Below, in pieces: positions 43,763 through 52,720 of a DNA stretch of 64,000 nucleotides (positions are counted from its first letter, which is position 1; each line of letters starts with the position of its first letter). Under the pieces are notes generated by a model. It was not told where the DNA came from and searched no databases. It saw only the letters and a program-made list of their open reading frames with translations. The position numbers and the translations under genes are program-made. Source of the stretch: Marinisporobacter sp. (GTDB taxonomy: Bacteria; Bacillota; Clostridia; Peptostreptococcales; Thermotaleaceae); NCBI GenBank assembly GCA_025210525.1, contig JAOARP010000003.1, positions 21,575-85,574 of the forward strand, written 5' to 3'.

Positions 43763-43783
43763 TTCTTAAGATTTTCTTAAGAT
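43763..43783. promoter_or_regulatory. Direct repeat operator, OmpR-type
   Basis: TTCTTAAGAT at 43763-43772 and again at 43774-43783, an 11-base period. This is the standard spacing for OmpR-family regulators and lies between the response regulator and the PadR-FetAB operon, so it could serve either. Confidence 0.65.
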
Positions 43784-43818
43784 GATTTCACTGCAAAACT
43801 TTTTTATAAAAAAGTTTA

Positions 43819-43847
43819 TTGCAAGAAATAGGATCTTTTGATACAAT
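43819..43847 (+). promoter_or_regulatory. Promoter of the PadR-fetAB operon
   Basis: TTGCAA (43819-43824), 17-base spacer, TACAAT (43842-43847), with operator repeats directly downstream. Confidence 0.75.
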
Positions 43848-43892
43848 GATATTGAAATACGATATCGAAACACGATATCGAAATACGATATT
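43848..43892 (+). promoter_or_regulatory. Tandem 13-base operator array
   Basis: GATATTGAAATAC, GATATCGAAACAC and GATATCGAAATAC in tandem plus a partial GATATT, starting at the base after the -10. The CGATATCG cores are palindromic. Most likely the autorepression site of the PadR protein encoded next. Confidence 0.75.
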
Positions 43893-43913
43893 TTGTTTTT
43901 AAGGAGATTGACT

Positions 43914-44240
43914 ATGAAAGAGAAGATCTTGAGAAAATTATTTTTAGGCTTTATACAAATACATATTTTGTATCATGCTAAAAAGGAGCCTATCTATGGA
44001 ACTTGGATGATGAAGGAGCTAGAGGAACATGGTTATAAGGTAAGTCCAGGAACTCTGTATCCTCTACTGAACAGGATGGAAAGGGAAGGCTTGTTAAATA
44101 AGACGGAAAAAAAGGTGGATGGAAGAATTATTAAGTTTTATACTATAACGGATCTTGGAGAAGAAATATTAAAGGAAGCAACTAAAAAGGCAGGTCAGTT
44201 GTTTCATGAGGTGAAGGGAAAGGAGCGTTCTCTTGATTGA
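43914..44240 (+). CDS. PadR-family transcriptional regulator
   Basis: 108 residues from ATG 43914 (RBS AAGGAGATTGACT; an upstream in-frame TTG is not needed). Winged helix with YGTWMMKELEEHGYKVSPGT, LYPLLNRMEREGLL and the GRIIKFYTITDLGEEIL wing, typical of PadR. Small size puts it in the short PadR subfamily that dimerises by its last helix. Followed with overlap by the ABC export genes, which it presumably represses through the tandem array upstream. Confidence 0.9.
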   Translation: MKEKILRKLFLGFIQIHILYHAKKEPIYGTWMMKELEEHGYKVSPGTLYPLLNRMEREGLLNKTEKKVDGRIIKFYTITDLGEEILKEATKKAGQLFHEVKGKERSLD

Positions 44241-44844
44241 ATTTAAAAATATCCATTTAAGCTTTGATGAAAAGACTATATTTAAAGATTTTAATATGAA
44301 CATTAAAGAAGGAGAAAAGGTTCTTTTAAGTGCTCCTTCAGGAAAGGGAAAATCCTCTTTGTTTAAATTACTTTTAGGTTTTATAAGACCCAATGAAGGA
44401 GAGATTTTTCTAAAGGAAAAGAAGCTACAAAGGAGCAATCTACCCTATTTTCGTAAATATATAGGCTATGTGAGTCAAGATGTAGATTTTAGAAATCATG
44501 GGGTATGGGATTTATTAGTTGAGATATTCTCTTACAAGCAAAATAGAGGATTGGAAATGAATCGAGGAAAGGTTTTAGCTATTATGGAATATTTTAACCT
44601 CTCTAAAAGCCTTTTAGAAAAGGAAGTGAATCAACTTTCAGGGGGAGAAAGGCAAAGACTTGGGTTGATCATTTGTATCCTTTTGGATAGACCCTTATGG
44701 CTTTTAGATGAGGTGACTTCAGGCCTTGATAAGGAGATGAAAGAAAAGGTGGTAGATTATGTTTTGAAGCAGGATAAAACGGTTTTAATCATCTCTCATG
44801 ATAAGATTTGGCATAAAGAGCATATTCGGATAGAGGAGTGGTAA
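44233..44844 (+). CDS. fetA: ABC transporter ATPase, FetA/YbbL-like
   Basis: 203 residues, TTG start overlapping the PadR gene. Walker A APSGKGKSSL (a variant P-loop with S-G-K-G-K-S), Q-loop YVSQDV, signature LSGGERQRLGL, Walker B PLWLLDEVTSGLD. The short length and pairing with a FetB permease match the FetAB (YbbLM) iron exporter. In E. coli the pair lowers free iron and increases peroxide tolerance; the same role is inferred here. Confidence 0.85.
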   Translation: MIEFKNIHLSFDEKTIFKDFNMNIKEGEKVLLSAPSGKGKSSLFKLLLGFIRPNEGEIFLKEKKLQRSNLPYFRKYIGYVSQDVDFRNHGVWDLLVEIFSYKQNRGLEMNRGKVLAIMEYFNLSKSLLEKEVNQLSGGERQRLGLIICILLDRPLWLLDEVTSGLDKEMKEKVVDYVLKQDKTVLIISHDKIWHKEHIRIEEW

Positions 44845-44847
44845 TAT

Positions 44848-45621
44848 ATGCAAGGAGAAGGGATTTCTTATTTATCTATGATTAGTTTGTTTTTTTTAAT
44901 CATTCCCGTATTGATTTTAAATCATAAATTGAATATGAAGATCAATAAAAGGATTTTTTATGTGATTTTTAGAATGGTCATTCAGCTGAGCTTGGTAGGG
45001 ATTTTTCTTCAAACTATTTTTGATAAAAATAATTCTTTGATTAATTTTTCTTATCTTGTTTTTATGATTTTAGTGGCTAGCTTTACAGCAGCTAAATCTT
45101 GTAGTCTACCGATCAAGAAATTTATCATCCCTTTATTATTTGCTTTTTTAATTCCCAATGTAGTTGTATTGTTATATTTTAATTTTTTTGTAATCAATTT
45201 AGATCAGATTTTTCATGCTAGGTATTTGATTCCTATAGGTGGCATGTTATTGGGAAACAGCTTGAATGGGAATATCATCTGTATTAATAATTTTTATAAA
45301 TCTATCAAAGAAAATGAAAAGGAATATTTTTATTATTTAAGCCTTAGCGGAAATAAAATAGAAGTTTTGTTGGTTTATTTTAAAGAAGCTATATTTTCTT
45401 CTGTAAGACCTACTATAGCTTCTATTGAAACCATAGGACTCGTAGCTTTACCTGGAATGATGACTGGTCAGATTTTAGGAGGGGCAATTCCTATAACGGC
45501 TATTAAATATCAAATCGCTATTATGATCGCCATTTTTATAGCTAGGTATTTTAGTGCTTTATTATCTATTTTGTTTACGGTTTTTTATGCATTTGATGAG
45601 TATGATGTTTTGACTATATGA
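44848..45621 (+). CDS. fetB: ABC transporter permease, FetB/YbbM-like (UPF0014)
   Basis: 257 residues with about seven membrane helices. The conserved stretch GMLLGNSLNGNIICINNFY and the family signature LPGMMTGQILGGAIPITA followed by KYQIAIM are diagnostic. Three bases after the ATPase, so the two are coupled. Predicted iron (or other metal) export, controlled by PadR and possibly by the neighbouring two-component system. Confidence 0.88.
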   Translation: MQGEGISYLSMISLFFLIIPVLILNHKLNMKINKRIFYVIFRMVIQLSLVGIFLQTIFDKNNSLINFSYLVFMILVASFTAAKSCSLPIKKFIIPLLFAFLIPNVVVLLYFNFFVINLDQIFHARYLIPIGGMLLGNSLNGNIICINNFYKSIKENEKEYFYYLSLSGNKIEVLLVYFKEAIFSSVRPTIASIETIGLVALPGMMTGQILGGAIPITAIKYQIAIMIAIFIARYFSALLSILFTVFYAFDEYDVLTI

Positions 45622-45631
45622 TCAATAAGTG

Positions 45632-45665
45632 ATATAACTCAAGGAGGGGCTTGAGTTATATTTTC
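45632..45665 (+). terminator. Terminator of the PadR-fetAB operon
   Basis: ATATAACTCAAG (45632-45643) pairs with CTTGAGTTATAT (45650-45661), then T-rich. Confidence 0.85.
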
Positions 45666-45686
45666 GACTTAAAACAGAACAAATGT

Positions 45687-45716
45687 TTGCATGTTGTAAA
45701 AAAAAGGTGGTATAAT
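45687..45716 (+). promoter_or_regulatory. Promoter of the topoisomerase pair
   Basis: TTGCAT (45687-45692), 18-base spacer, extended TGGTATAAT (45711-45716). Confidence 0.7.
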
Positions 45717-45779
45717 ACGGTTATTCTATGATAATATAATGAAATGTGAATAATTTGTTTAAGTTTCAGGAGGTTTGGT

Positions 45780-47768
45780 ATGACAAAGAAAAAAGGGTAT
45801 GGCAATGAGAGTTTGTCGACGCTTGAGGAAAAGGATAAGGTAAGACTTCGCCCAGGAGTGATTTTTGGAAGTGATGGGATTTCTGGGTGTCAACATACAG
45901 TGATGGAGATTGTTGGAAATAGTAGGGATGAAGCTGTAGAAGGCTTTGGTAAAATTATAAATGTAAAGAGAATGAAGGATCGTTCCATAGAAGTTACAGA
46001 TTTTGGTCGTGGTATTCCTATTGAATGGAATGAAAAGGAGCAAAAGTACAATTGGGAAATTGTTTTCTGTATTCTCTATGGAGGGGGCAAGTACGATAAT
46101 AATGGAGATAGCAACTATCAGTTTAGTATAGGACTGAATGGATTAGGAACAGCAGCCACTCAGTTTGCTTCTGAGTATATGCATGTAACCGTTTACCGAG
46201 ATGATTTTGAATATAATCTTTCCTTTAAGGAAGGGGAAAATGTAACAAAGAGGGATTGTGGCTATATAAAAAGCCCTTGTGAGAAGGGGAGAACAGGGAC
46301 TCGGATTCACTGGAAGCCTGATCTTAAGGTTTTTAATGATATCCATATTTCTTTAGAGTTTTTTAAAGAGGTTCTAAAAAGACAAGCTATTGTGAATAAG
46401 GGAATTACTTTTACCCTTTATGATGAAGAACTAGACGAAACCTTTACCTATTTTTATGAAAAGGGTATTTCTGATTATATAAAAGAAGCAAATGAAGATA
46501 CGGCTTTTACGGACCTTTCTTACTTTGAACTAGAAACGAAGGGACGAGATCGTGAGGATAAGCCTGAATATAAGGTAAAGATAGAGGTTGCCTTTAGCTT
46601 TAATAATGAAGTGAATCTTCTTGAGTATTATCATAATTCTTCCTTCTTAGAGCATGGGGGCGCCCCTGATAAAGCTGTGAAAAATGCTTTTGTCTATGCT
46701 ATTGATAAGGAGATTGCAAGGCTTAATAAATACAATAAGGGTGAGAAAAAGATTACTTTTCAGGATATAGAAGATAGCTTGACTTTAGTGACCAATACTT
46801 ATAGTACTATGACTTCTTATGAAAATCAGACGAAAAAGGCCATTACTAATTTATTTATCAAAAATGCCATGAATGACTTTTTAAAGGAAAAGCTTGAGAT
46901 TTATTTTATTGAAAATCGAGTAGAAGCTGAGAAGATTATAGGACAGGTATTGGTAAATAAGAGAAGTCGTGAAAAGGCGGAAAAAACACGTATTGATGTA
47001 AGAAAGAAACTCAGCAAGAAGATTGATAATATTTCTAATCGAGTGAAAAAATTTGTAGATTGCAGAAGCAAGGATAAAAATATAAGAGAGCTATTTATCG
47101 TAGAGGGAGATTCTGCCCTTGGAAGTACGAAAATGGGACGAGATGCAAATTTTCAAGCTATTATGCCTGTAAGGGGAAAGATTTTGAATTGCTTAAAGAG
47201 TGATTATGAAAAGATTTTTAAGAATGATATTATTATGGATCTTCTTCGTGTTATTGGATGTGGGATAGAGGTAAAATCAAAGCATCTGAAGGATTTGGCA
47301 GATTTTGATATGGAGAAGATGACATGGAACAAACTCATTATCTGTACCGATGCAGATGTGGATGGGTATCAGATCAGATGTCTGATTATTACTATGCTTT
47401 ATGTACTAACGCCTACTATGATTGAAGAAGGTTATGTGTATATTGCAGAATCACCTCTTTACGAGATTACAGATAGTAAGGGGAATAATTATTTTGCTTA
47501 TACGGAAGAAGAAAAGAGAAAGATTACAAAATCCTTAAGACGAAAGGTTCGTATTCAAAGATCTAAAGGACTTGGAGAAAATGAGCCTGAGATGATGTGG
47601 GAAACCACTATGAATCCTGATACGAGAAGACTTGTGAAGGTGACTCCAGCAGATGCTAGGGCAACGAAGGAAGCTTTTGAACTTTTCTTAGGGGATAATT
47701 TAAAGGGAAGAAAAGAGTTTATTGAGGAATATGGATACCAGTATTTAGATAGATCTGATGTAAGTTAG
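45780..47768 (+). CDS. Type II topoisomerase ATPase subunit (ParE/GyrB-like)
   Basis: 662 residues, RBS CAGGAGG. GHKL ATPase: MEIVGNSRDEAVEG (E and N retained), TDFGRGIPI and LYGGGKYDNN; transducer lysine in ENQTKKA. Toprim: IVEGDSALG and CTDADVDGYQIR. C-terminal RSKGLGENEPEMMWETTMNP is the usual GyrB/ParE end. Works with the next gene in ATP-driven strand passage. The sequence diverges from the commonest GyrB and ParE patterns (for example GNSRDEA where DNSIDEA is normal), so whether it is topo IV or a second gyrase-like enzyme is left open. Confidence 0.88.
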   Translation: MTKKKGYGNESLSTLEEKDKVRLRPGVIFGSDGISGCQHTVMEIVGNSRDEAVEGFGKIINVKRMKDRSIEVTDFGRGIPIEWNEKEQKYNWEIVFCILYGGGKYDNNGDSNYQFSIGLNGLGTAATQFASEYMHVTVYRDDFEYNLSFKEGENVTKRDCGYIKSPCEKGRTGTRIHWKPDLKVFNDIHISLEFFKEVLKRQAIVNKGITFTLYDEELDETFTYFYEKGISDYIKEANEDTAFTDLSYFELETKGRDREDKPEYKVKIEVAFSFNNEVNLLEYYHNSSFLEHGGAPDKAVKNAFVYAIDKEIARLNKYNKGEKKITFQDIEDSLTLVTNTYSTMTSYENQTKKAITNLFIKNAMNDFLKEKLEIYFIENRVEAEKIIGQVLVNKRSREKAEKTRIDVRKKLSKKIDNISNRVKKFVDCRSKDKNIRELFIVEGDSALGSTKMGRDANFQAIMPVRGKILNCLKSDYEKIFKNDIIMDLLRVIGCGIEVKSKHLKDLADFDMEKMTWNKLIICTDADVDGYQIRCLIITMLYVLTPTMIEEGYVYIAESPLYEITDSKGNNYFAYTEEEKRKITKSLRRKVRIQRSKGLGENEPEMMWETTMNPDTRRLVKVTPADARATKEAFELFLGDNLKGRKEFIEEYGYQYLDRSDVS

Positions 47769-47782
47769 AAAGGGAAGAGAGC

Positions 47783-49864
47783 ATGAATAATATAAAAAAT
47801 ATGAATGTAATTGATACACTAAAGAGTAATTATATGCCCTACTCTATGTCGGTGATTGTATCAAGAGCATTACCGGAGATTGATGGATTAAAGCCTTCTC
47901 ATAGAAAGCTTTTATATACTATGTACAAAATGGGGCTTTTAAAGGGAAATAAAACAAAGAGTGCCAATATTGTAGGACAAACTATGAGACTAAACCCCCA
48001 TGGAGATATGGCAATTTACCAGACAATGGTAAGGCTCACAAGGGGAAATGAATCCTTACTACATCCTTATGTAGATAGTAAAGGAAACTTTGGGAAAAAT
48101 TATTCGAGGGATATGGCTTTTGCAGCCCCTAGATATACAGAGGCAAAGCTTGATGAGATTTGTGATGAGTTTTTTCGAGATATAGGGAAAAATACGGTAG
48201 ATTTTATTCCTAATTATGATAATACCATGGACGAACCTACTCTACTCCCTACTACTTTTCCAAATATTTTAGTGAATCCTAATTTAGGGATTGCTGTAGG
48301 TATGGCGAGTAATATTTGTAGCTTTCATTTAGGAGAGATTTGTGAGAGTACGATTGCCCTTATGGAAGATGAAAATGCAGACCTTTTAAGTATTTTAAAG
48401 GGGCCTGATTTTCCTACAGGGGGAGAGCTTATATATGAAGCAAAAGACATGGAAAAGATTTATGAAACAGGAAAAGGGACCTTTTATCTCAGGGGAAAAT
48501 ATATATATGACAAGAAAAACCGTTGTATCGATATTTTAGAGATTCCTTACACTACAAATGTAGAGACGATTATTGATCAGATTACAGATATGATTAAGTC
48601 TGGGAAAATCAGAGAAATAACAGATGTAAGGGATGAAACAGATAAGGAAGGACTTAAAATCACCTTAGATGTGAAAAAAAATACTCAGGTAGAGCAGTTG
48701 ATGGGGAAAATCTATAAGTATACGAAAATGCACGATAGCTTTAGCTGCAATTTCAATATCCTAGTAGATGGACAGCCTAAAGTATTGGGCGTTCGAAATA
48801 TACTTCTTGAGTGGATTCGTTTTCGAGTAGATTGTATTAAGAAGGGGCTTATGTTTGAGCAGGATCAAAAGTGTGATAAGCTTCATTTATTAAAGGGATT
48901 AGAAAAGATCTTATTAGATTTAGATCGTGCCATAAAGATTGTACGGGAGACGAAAAAAGATAAGGATGTTATTCCAAATCTTATGGAAGGTTTTTCTATA
49001 GATAAAAATCAAGCAGAATTTATTGCAGAGATCAAGCTTCGTAACTTCAATCAGGAATATATATTAAATAAGACAAAGGATATAGAGAAGCTAGAAAAGG
49101 AAATAAAGAGTATAGAAGGTACTCTTGAGAGTGAAAAAAAGATCAAAAGGATTATTAAAAAGGAGCTATTAGCTGTTTCAAAAAAATATGGAAAAGAAAG
49201 ACAAACTCAGATTATAGCGTCTCATCATATAGAGGAAATTTCTCATGAGGATTTGATTGAGGATTATGAACTTACCTTATTTAGGACGAGGGATGGATAT
49301 CTAAAGAAGATTTCCATGGCAAGCCTTAGAGGAAATAGTGAACAAAAGCTAAAGGATACAGATGTGATTGTACAAGAGATTGTTACAACAAATAAATCTG
49401 AAATATTATTCTTTAGTAATAAGCATAAGGTCTATAAGAAAAAGACTTATGAGTTAGTTGATTGTAAGAGTAGTCATCTAGGAGATTATTTGAAGAATAT
49501 TTTAGGCTGTGAAGAGGATGAAAATATTATCTATATGGTAGTGACCAAGGAATATGATGGACATATGCTTTTCTTTTTTAGGAATGGAAAATGTGCAAAA
49601 ATCCCAATGATAAGCTATAAGACAAAGACCAATAGAAGTCAATTAGTAAATGCTTATGCAGATTCAGAGGAACTCATTGATTTAATAGATATAAAAGAGG
49701 ATATAAAGTTAATAGCAAAAAGTAAAAAAGGAAAAAGTAAAACCTTTGATACGAAAACAATAGAAGAAAAAAATAATCGAAAATCTCAGGGGATAGAGGT
49801 CATTTCCTTGAAAAAGGGAGATGCCTTAAAGGAGATTAAAATAGTAGAAAAATTAAATAAATGA
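47783..49864 (+). CDS. Type II topoisomerase cleavage subunit (ParC/GyrA-like)
   Basis: 693 residues, 14 bases after the ATPase gene with an AAGGGAAGAGAG RBS. N-terminal YSMSVIVSRALPEIDGLKPS, the winged helix with PHGDMAIYQTMVR, and the catalytic tyrosine in APRYTEAKLDE are present. LPTTFPNILVNPNLGIAVGMASN is the tower region. The C-terminal part (from about 500) shows beta-pinwheel-like blades, shorter than in GyrA and without a clear GyrA box QRRGGKG, which favours a decatenase-type ParC over a supercoiling gyrase. Confidence 0.88.
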   Translation: MNNIKNMNVIDTLKSNYMPYSMSVIVSRALPEIDGLKPSHRKLLYTMYKMGLLKGNKTKSANIVGQTMRLNPHGDMAIYQTMVRLTRGNESLLHPYVDSKGNFGKNYSRDMAFAAPRYTEAKLDEICDEFFRDIGKNTVDFIPNYDNTMDEPTLLPTTFPNILVNPNLGIAVGMASNICSFHLGEICESTIALMEDENADLLSILKGPDFPTGGELIYEAKDMEKIYETGKGTFYLRGKYIYDKKNRCIDILEIPYTTNVETIIDQITDMIKSGKIREITDVRDETDKEGLKITLDVKKNTQVEQLMGKIYKYTKMHDSFSCNFNILVDGQPKVLGVRNILLEWIRFRVDCIKKGLMFEQDQKCDKLHLLKGLEKILLDLDRAIKIVRETKKDKDVIPNLMEGFSIDKNQAEFIAEIKLRNFNQEYILNKTKDIEKLEKEIKSIEGTLESEKKIKRIIKKELLAVSKKYGKERQTQIIASHHIEEISHEDLIEDYELTLFRTRDGYLKKISMASLRGNSEQKLKDTDVIVQEIVTTNKSEILFFSNKHKVYKKKTYELVDCKSSHLGDYLKNILGCEEDENIIYMVVTKEYDGHMLFFFRNGKCAKIPMISYKTKTNRSQLVNAYADSEELIDLIDIKEDIKLIAKSKKGKSKTFDTKTIEEKNNRKSQGIEVISLKKGDALKEIKIVEKLNK

Positions 49865-49872
49865 TTTATAAG

Positions 49873-49910
49873 AGCATCACTTACTTGTATAGGAGTGATG
49901 CTGTTCCTTT
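49873..49910 (+). terminator. Terminator of the topoisomerase pair
   Basis: AGCATCACT (49873-49881) pairs with AGTGATGCT (49894-49902); moderate T content after. Confidence 0.65.
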
Positions 49911-49979
49911 ATATATGGATAGAACCATTTTATGGCTATTTTTCAAGGGAAAGGGAAATTGTGGCGCTTGTCAAAAAAG

Positions 49980-50009
49980 TTTGAAATAAGTCGAATCGAA
50001 TGATAAAAT
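49980..50009 (+). promoter_or_regulatory. Promoter of c-di-GMP gene 1
   Basis: TTTGAA (49980-49985), 18-base spacer, TAAAAT (50004-50009). The surrounding 80 bases are duplicated before gene 3 at about 55360. Confidence 0.65.
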
Positions 50010-50086
50010 AAAGGAGTATAGGATTGGGTTATATGTTAAAACATGGATAGGTTACGGGGGAATAATGGGTTTGAGGGGGGTACGGG

Positions 50087-52648
50087 ATGATCAAGCTAAA
50101 AAAGCATAAAAAACAAAGGGTAGTAGATAAATATAAGCTAATTTATTTACCCTTATGTATTGCATTAGTAGCTACTTTTACGGTGAGTATTTCAAGCTTT
50201 TTTATCAGCAAAAGTATATTGCTAGAACAAGTAAAACAAGATGGACTTAGTCTTATGAAGGAAGTCATAAGGCAGATAGAAGGAAGTGCTGCTAGCTTAG
50301 ATGCAATGGATGAAATGCTTGAAGATAAGATTAAAATAGCTGGTGAGATGGTTATAAAAAATGAAGAAAAGCTAAGTGATGAATATTTAATGAAATTGAT
50401 GAAAGAGCTTCATGTAGATGAGCTTCATTGGATGGATGAAAAGGGAGACGGAATTTATTCAACCGTTGAAGCTTATAGGGACTGGACGCCTCCTAAGGGA
50501 CACCCCTTAGATACATTTATATATAGTAATGATCAGGTACTTATGGAGGATATTCGACCTGATGCAAAGTTTAAGATTCCTATTAAATATGGTGCTTTGA
50601 AGGATAAAAAGGGATATGTTGTTCAGGTAGGGATTTTAGCAAGGAATATACAAAACTTGACAAAAAGGGTGAATTATCAAACTTTGGTGGAAGGGTTAGT
50701 AAAGGAAGAAAATGTGGTCTATGCTACCCTTTTAGATAAAAATTTAAAGGCTATTGCAGATGGAGATATAGAAGATATAGGGCTTATGTATGATCATGAG
50801 GAAGAAGATGAGGCAAGAAATACCCTACAAGGAAAAACTAGTGTGATGGAATGGTATTATGATGAGATAGATGAGAATGTATTAGAAATTTCAGCCCCTG
50901 TTTATAAGAACGAAGAGATTATAGGGGCATTTGTTATAGGGCTTTCTATGGAAAGTGTGTATACTTCTATTTATAAAATTTTTATCATGTCAAGTATTAT
51001 TGCTATGACTATGTTTTTATTGGTTTTGTGGGTACAAAATAGAAATGTAGTAAAACCTGTGAATCAGTTAGATAAAAAGATCAATGAAATAGATCTTGAG
51101 AACAATATGGAGTATAGATTGCCTTTAGAGGAGAAAGACCCTTTCTTTGGATTGATTTTTTCTATCAATCATTTATTAGATAAGACCCATAGTTACTTAT
51201 ATCAATTGAAGGAAAATCAAGAGGAACTTGAAGCATCTAATGAAGAAATCATAGCAGCTTATCATCAATTAGCTGCATCTGAGGAAGAATTAAGGGCTCA
51301 ATATGACGAAATACAAAGTTATACGGAGAAATTAGAAAGCTTAAAGAAAAAATATGAGCATCTTGCATATAATGACCCTTTAACTGATTTGCCGAATCGG
51401 AGAAGTTTTTTTGAAAAGCTAAAAAAAATAACAAGAAATAATGGGTCAGGGGCAGTCATGTTAATAGATTTAGATAATTTTAAGGAGATTAATGATACAT
51501 TAGGACATAGATATGGAGATGAAGTCCTTAAAAAAGTAGCACAAGGGTTAATGGGTATACAGGATAAAAAAATGTTCATATCAAGATTTGGTGGAGACGA
51601 ATTCCTTCTATTGATAGAGAATGAAGAAGATATTGGTATTATAGAAAATTATGCAAAACAAATTGTAGGAATATTTAAAAATAAATGGATGGTAGAAGAT
51701 GATGAAATCTATATAAGTGCTAGCCTGGGGATTACTAGGTACCCTTTTGATAGCAATAGAGTCAATCAATTGATTATGAATGCTGATATGGCTATGTATG
51801 ATGTAAAGGATCAAGGAAAAAACAATTATAAGTTTTTTAATGAGGCAATGACAGAGAAATTAAAAGAACAGATTCAGATAGAAAGAATTTTAAGAGAAGC
51901 AATAGAAGAAGATGGATTCAAATTAGTTTATCAGCCTCAAATTTGTACCTTCACTGGGAAAATTACAGGCTTTGAAGCATTGTTAAGACTTAAAAATCAT
52001 TTTGTTTCCCCTGCTTTGTTTATAGAGATTGCAGAAGAAAATGGTATGATTATTCAAATCGGAAGATGGGTGACAAAAGAAGCCATCAAGCAAATTGTAA
52101 GATGGAAAGAAAAAGGATTTTCCCTAAAGCCTATTGCCATTAATTTTTCTGCAAAGCAATTAAATGATGTGGATTATGTATCCTTTTTAGAGAAGACTTT
52201 AAAGGAAAATAAGGTAGAATCAAAATATATAGAAATAGAAATTACAGAGAGTATTTTCTTAGATCAAAAAGAAGAAACTATTGTATTTTTAAATCAGCTG
52301 AAGGGTTTAGGAATAAAAATTGCTTTAGATGATTTTGGGACAGGTTATTCTTCCCTTAGTTATTTGACATTTTTACCAGTAGACAAAATTAAGCTAGATA
52401 AATCTTTATGTGATAAATTTTTAGAAATAGAGCATATTGCGGTGATGGATAATATTATATCTTTAGCCCATAGTTTAAATTTAGAAGTAGTAGCAGAAGG
52501 AGTAGAGGAAATAGAGCAGTATAAACGATTAAGAATTGCTAAGTGTAACTATATACAAGGATATTTATTCAGTAAACCATTAGAAAATTTTGAGGCTGAA
52601 AAAATATATGAGGATAATTTCTTAAAGAAAAAAGGATTGTCTATATAA
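50087..52648 (+). CDS. Membrane GGDEF-EAL protein, tandem paralog 1
   Basis: 853 residues. Membrane helix about 24-44, an extracytoplasmic sensor of about 250 residues, second helix near 300-318, a HAMP-like linker and a coiled coil (EASNEEIIAAYHQLAASEEEL), then GGDEF (SRFGGDEFLLLIE near 500) and EAL (GFEALLRLKNH near 630). EAL catalytic residues are in place: INFSAKQLN, ITESIFLD, DDFGTGYSSLSYL, KLDKSLCD and EGVE. Both domains could be active, with synthesis or hydrolysis of c-di-GMP chosen by the sensor; which dominates cannot be read. No RxxD site upstream of GGDEF is obvious. Confidence 0.92.
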   Translation: MIKLKKHKKQRVVDKYKLIYLPLCIALVATFTVSISSFFISKSILLEQVKQDGLSLMKEVIRQIEGSAASLDAMDEMLEDKIKIAGEMVIKNEEKLSDEYLMKLMKELHVDELHWMDEKGDGIYSTVEAYRDWTPPKGHPLDTFIYSNDQVLMEDIRPDAKFKIPIKYGALKDKKGYVVQVGILARNIQNLTKRVNYQTLVEGLVKEENVVYATLLDKNLKAIADGDIEDIGLMYDHEEEDEARNTLQGKTSVMEWYYDEIDENVLEISAPVYKNEEIIGAFVIGLSMESVYTSIYKIFIMSSIIAMTMFLLVLWVQNRNVVKPVNQLDKKINEIDLENNMEYRLPLEEKDPFFGLIFSINHLLDKTHSYLYQLKENQEELEASNEEIIAAYHQLAASEEELRAQYDEIQSYTEKLESLKKKYEHLAYNDPLTDLPNRRSFFEKLKKITRNNGSGAVMLIDLDNFKEINDTLGHRYGDEVLKKVAQGLMGIQDKKMFISRFGGDEFLLLIENEEDIGIIENYAKQIVGIFKNKWMVEDDEIYISASLGITRYPFDSNRVNQLIMNADMAMYDVKDQGKNNYKFFNEAMTEKLKEQIQIERILREAIEEDGFKLVYQPQICTFTGKITGFEALLRLKNHFVSPALFIEIAEENGMIIQIGRWVTKEAIKQIVRWKEKGFSLKPIAINFSAKQLNDVDYVSFLEKTLKENKVESKYIEIEITESIFLDQKEETIVFLNQLKGLGIKIALDDFGTGYSSLSYLTFLPVDKIKLDKSLCDKFLEIEHIAVMDNIISLAHSLNLEVVAEGVEEIEQYKRLRIAKCNYIQGYLFSKPLENFEAEKIYEDNFLKKKGLSI

Positions 52649-52720
52649 TAAAAGGGTATAACACCTTTATAGTAATAAAAATCAATTCTTTGATGAAAAC
52701 AAAGCGAAGGGGGAAAATAT

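Noticed and set aside
49985..50086. c-di-GMP (GEMM) riboswitch upstream of the GGDEF-EAL genes
   Set aside because: The expected conserved core elements are not visible in this gap, nor at 55330-55476.
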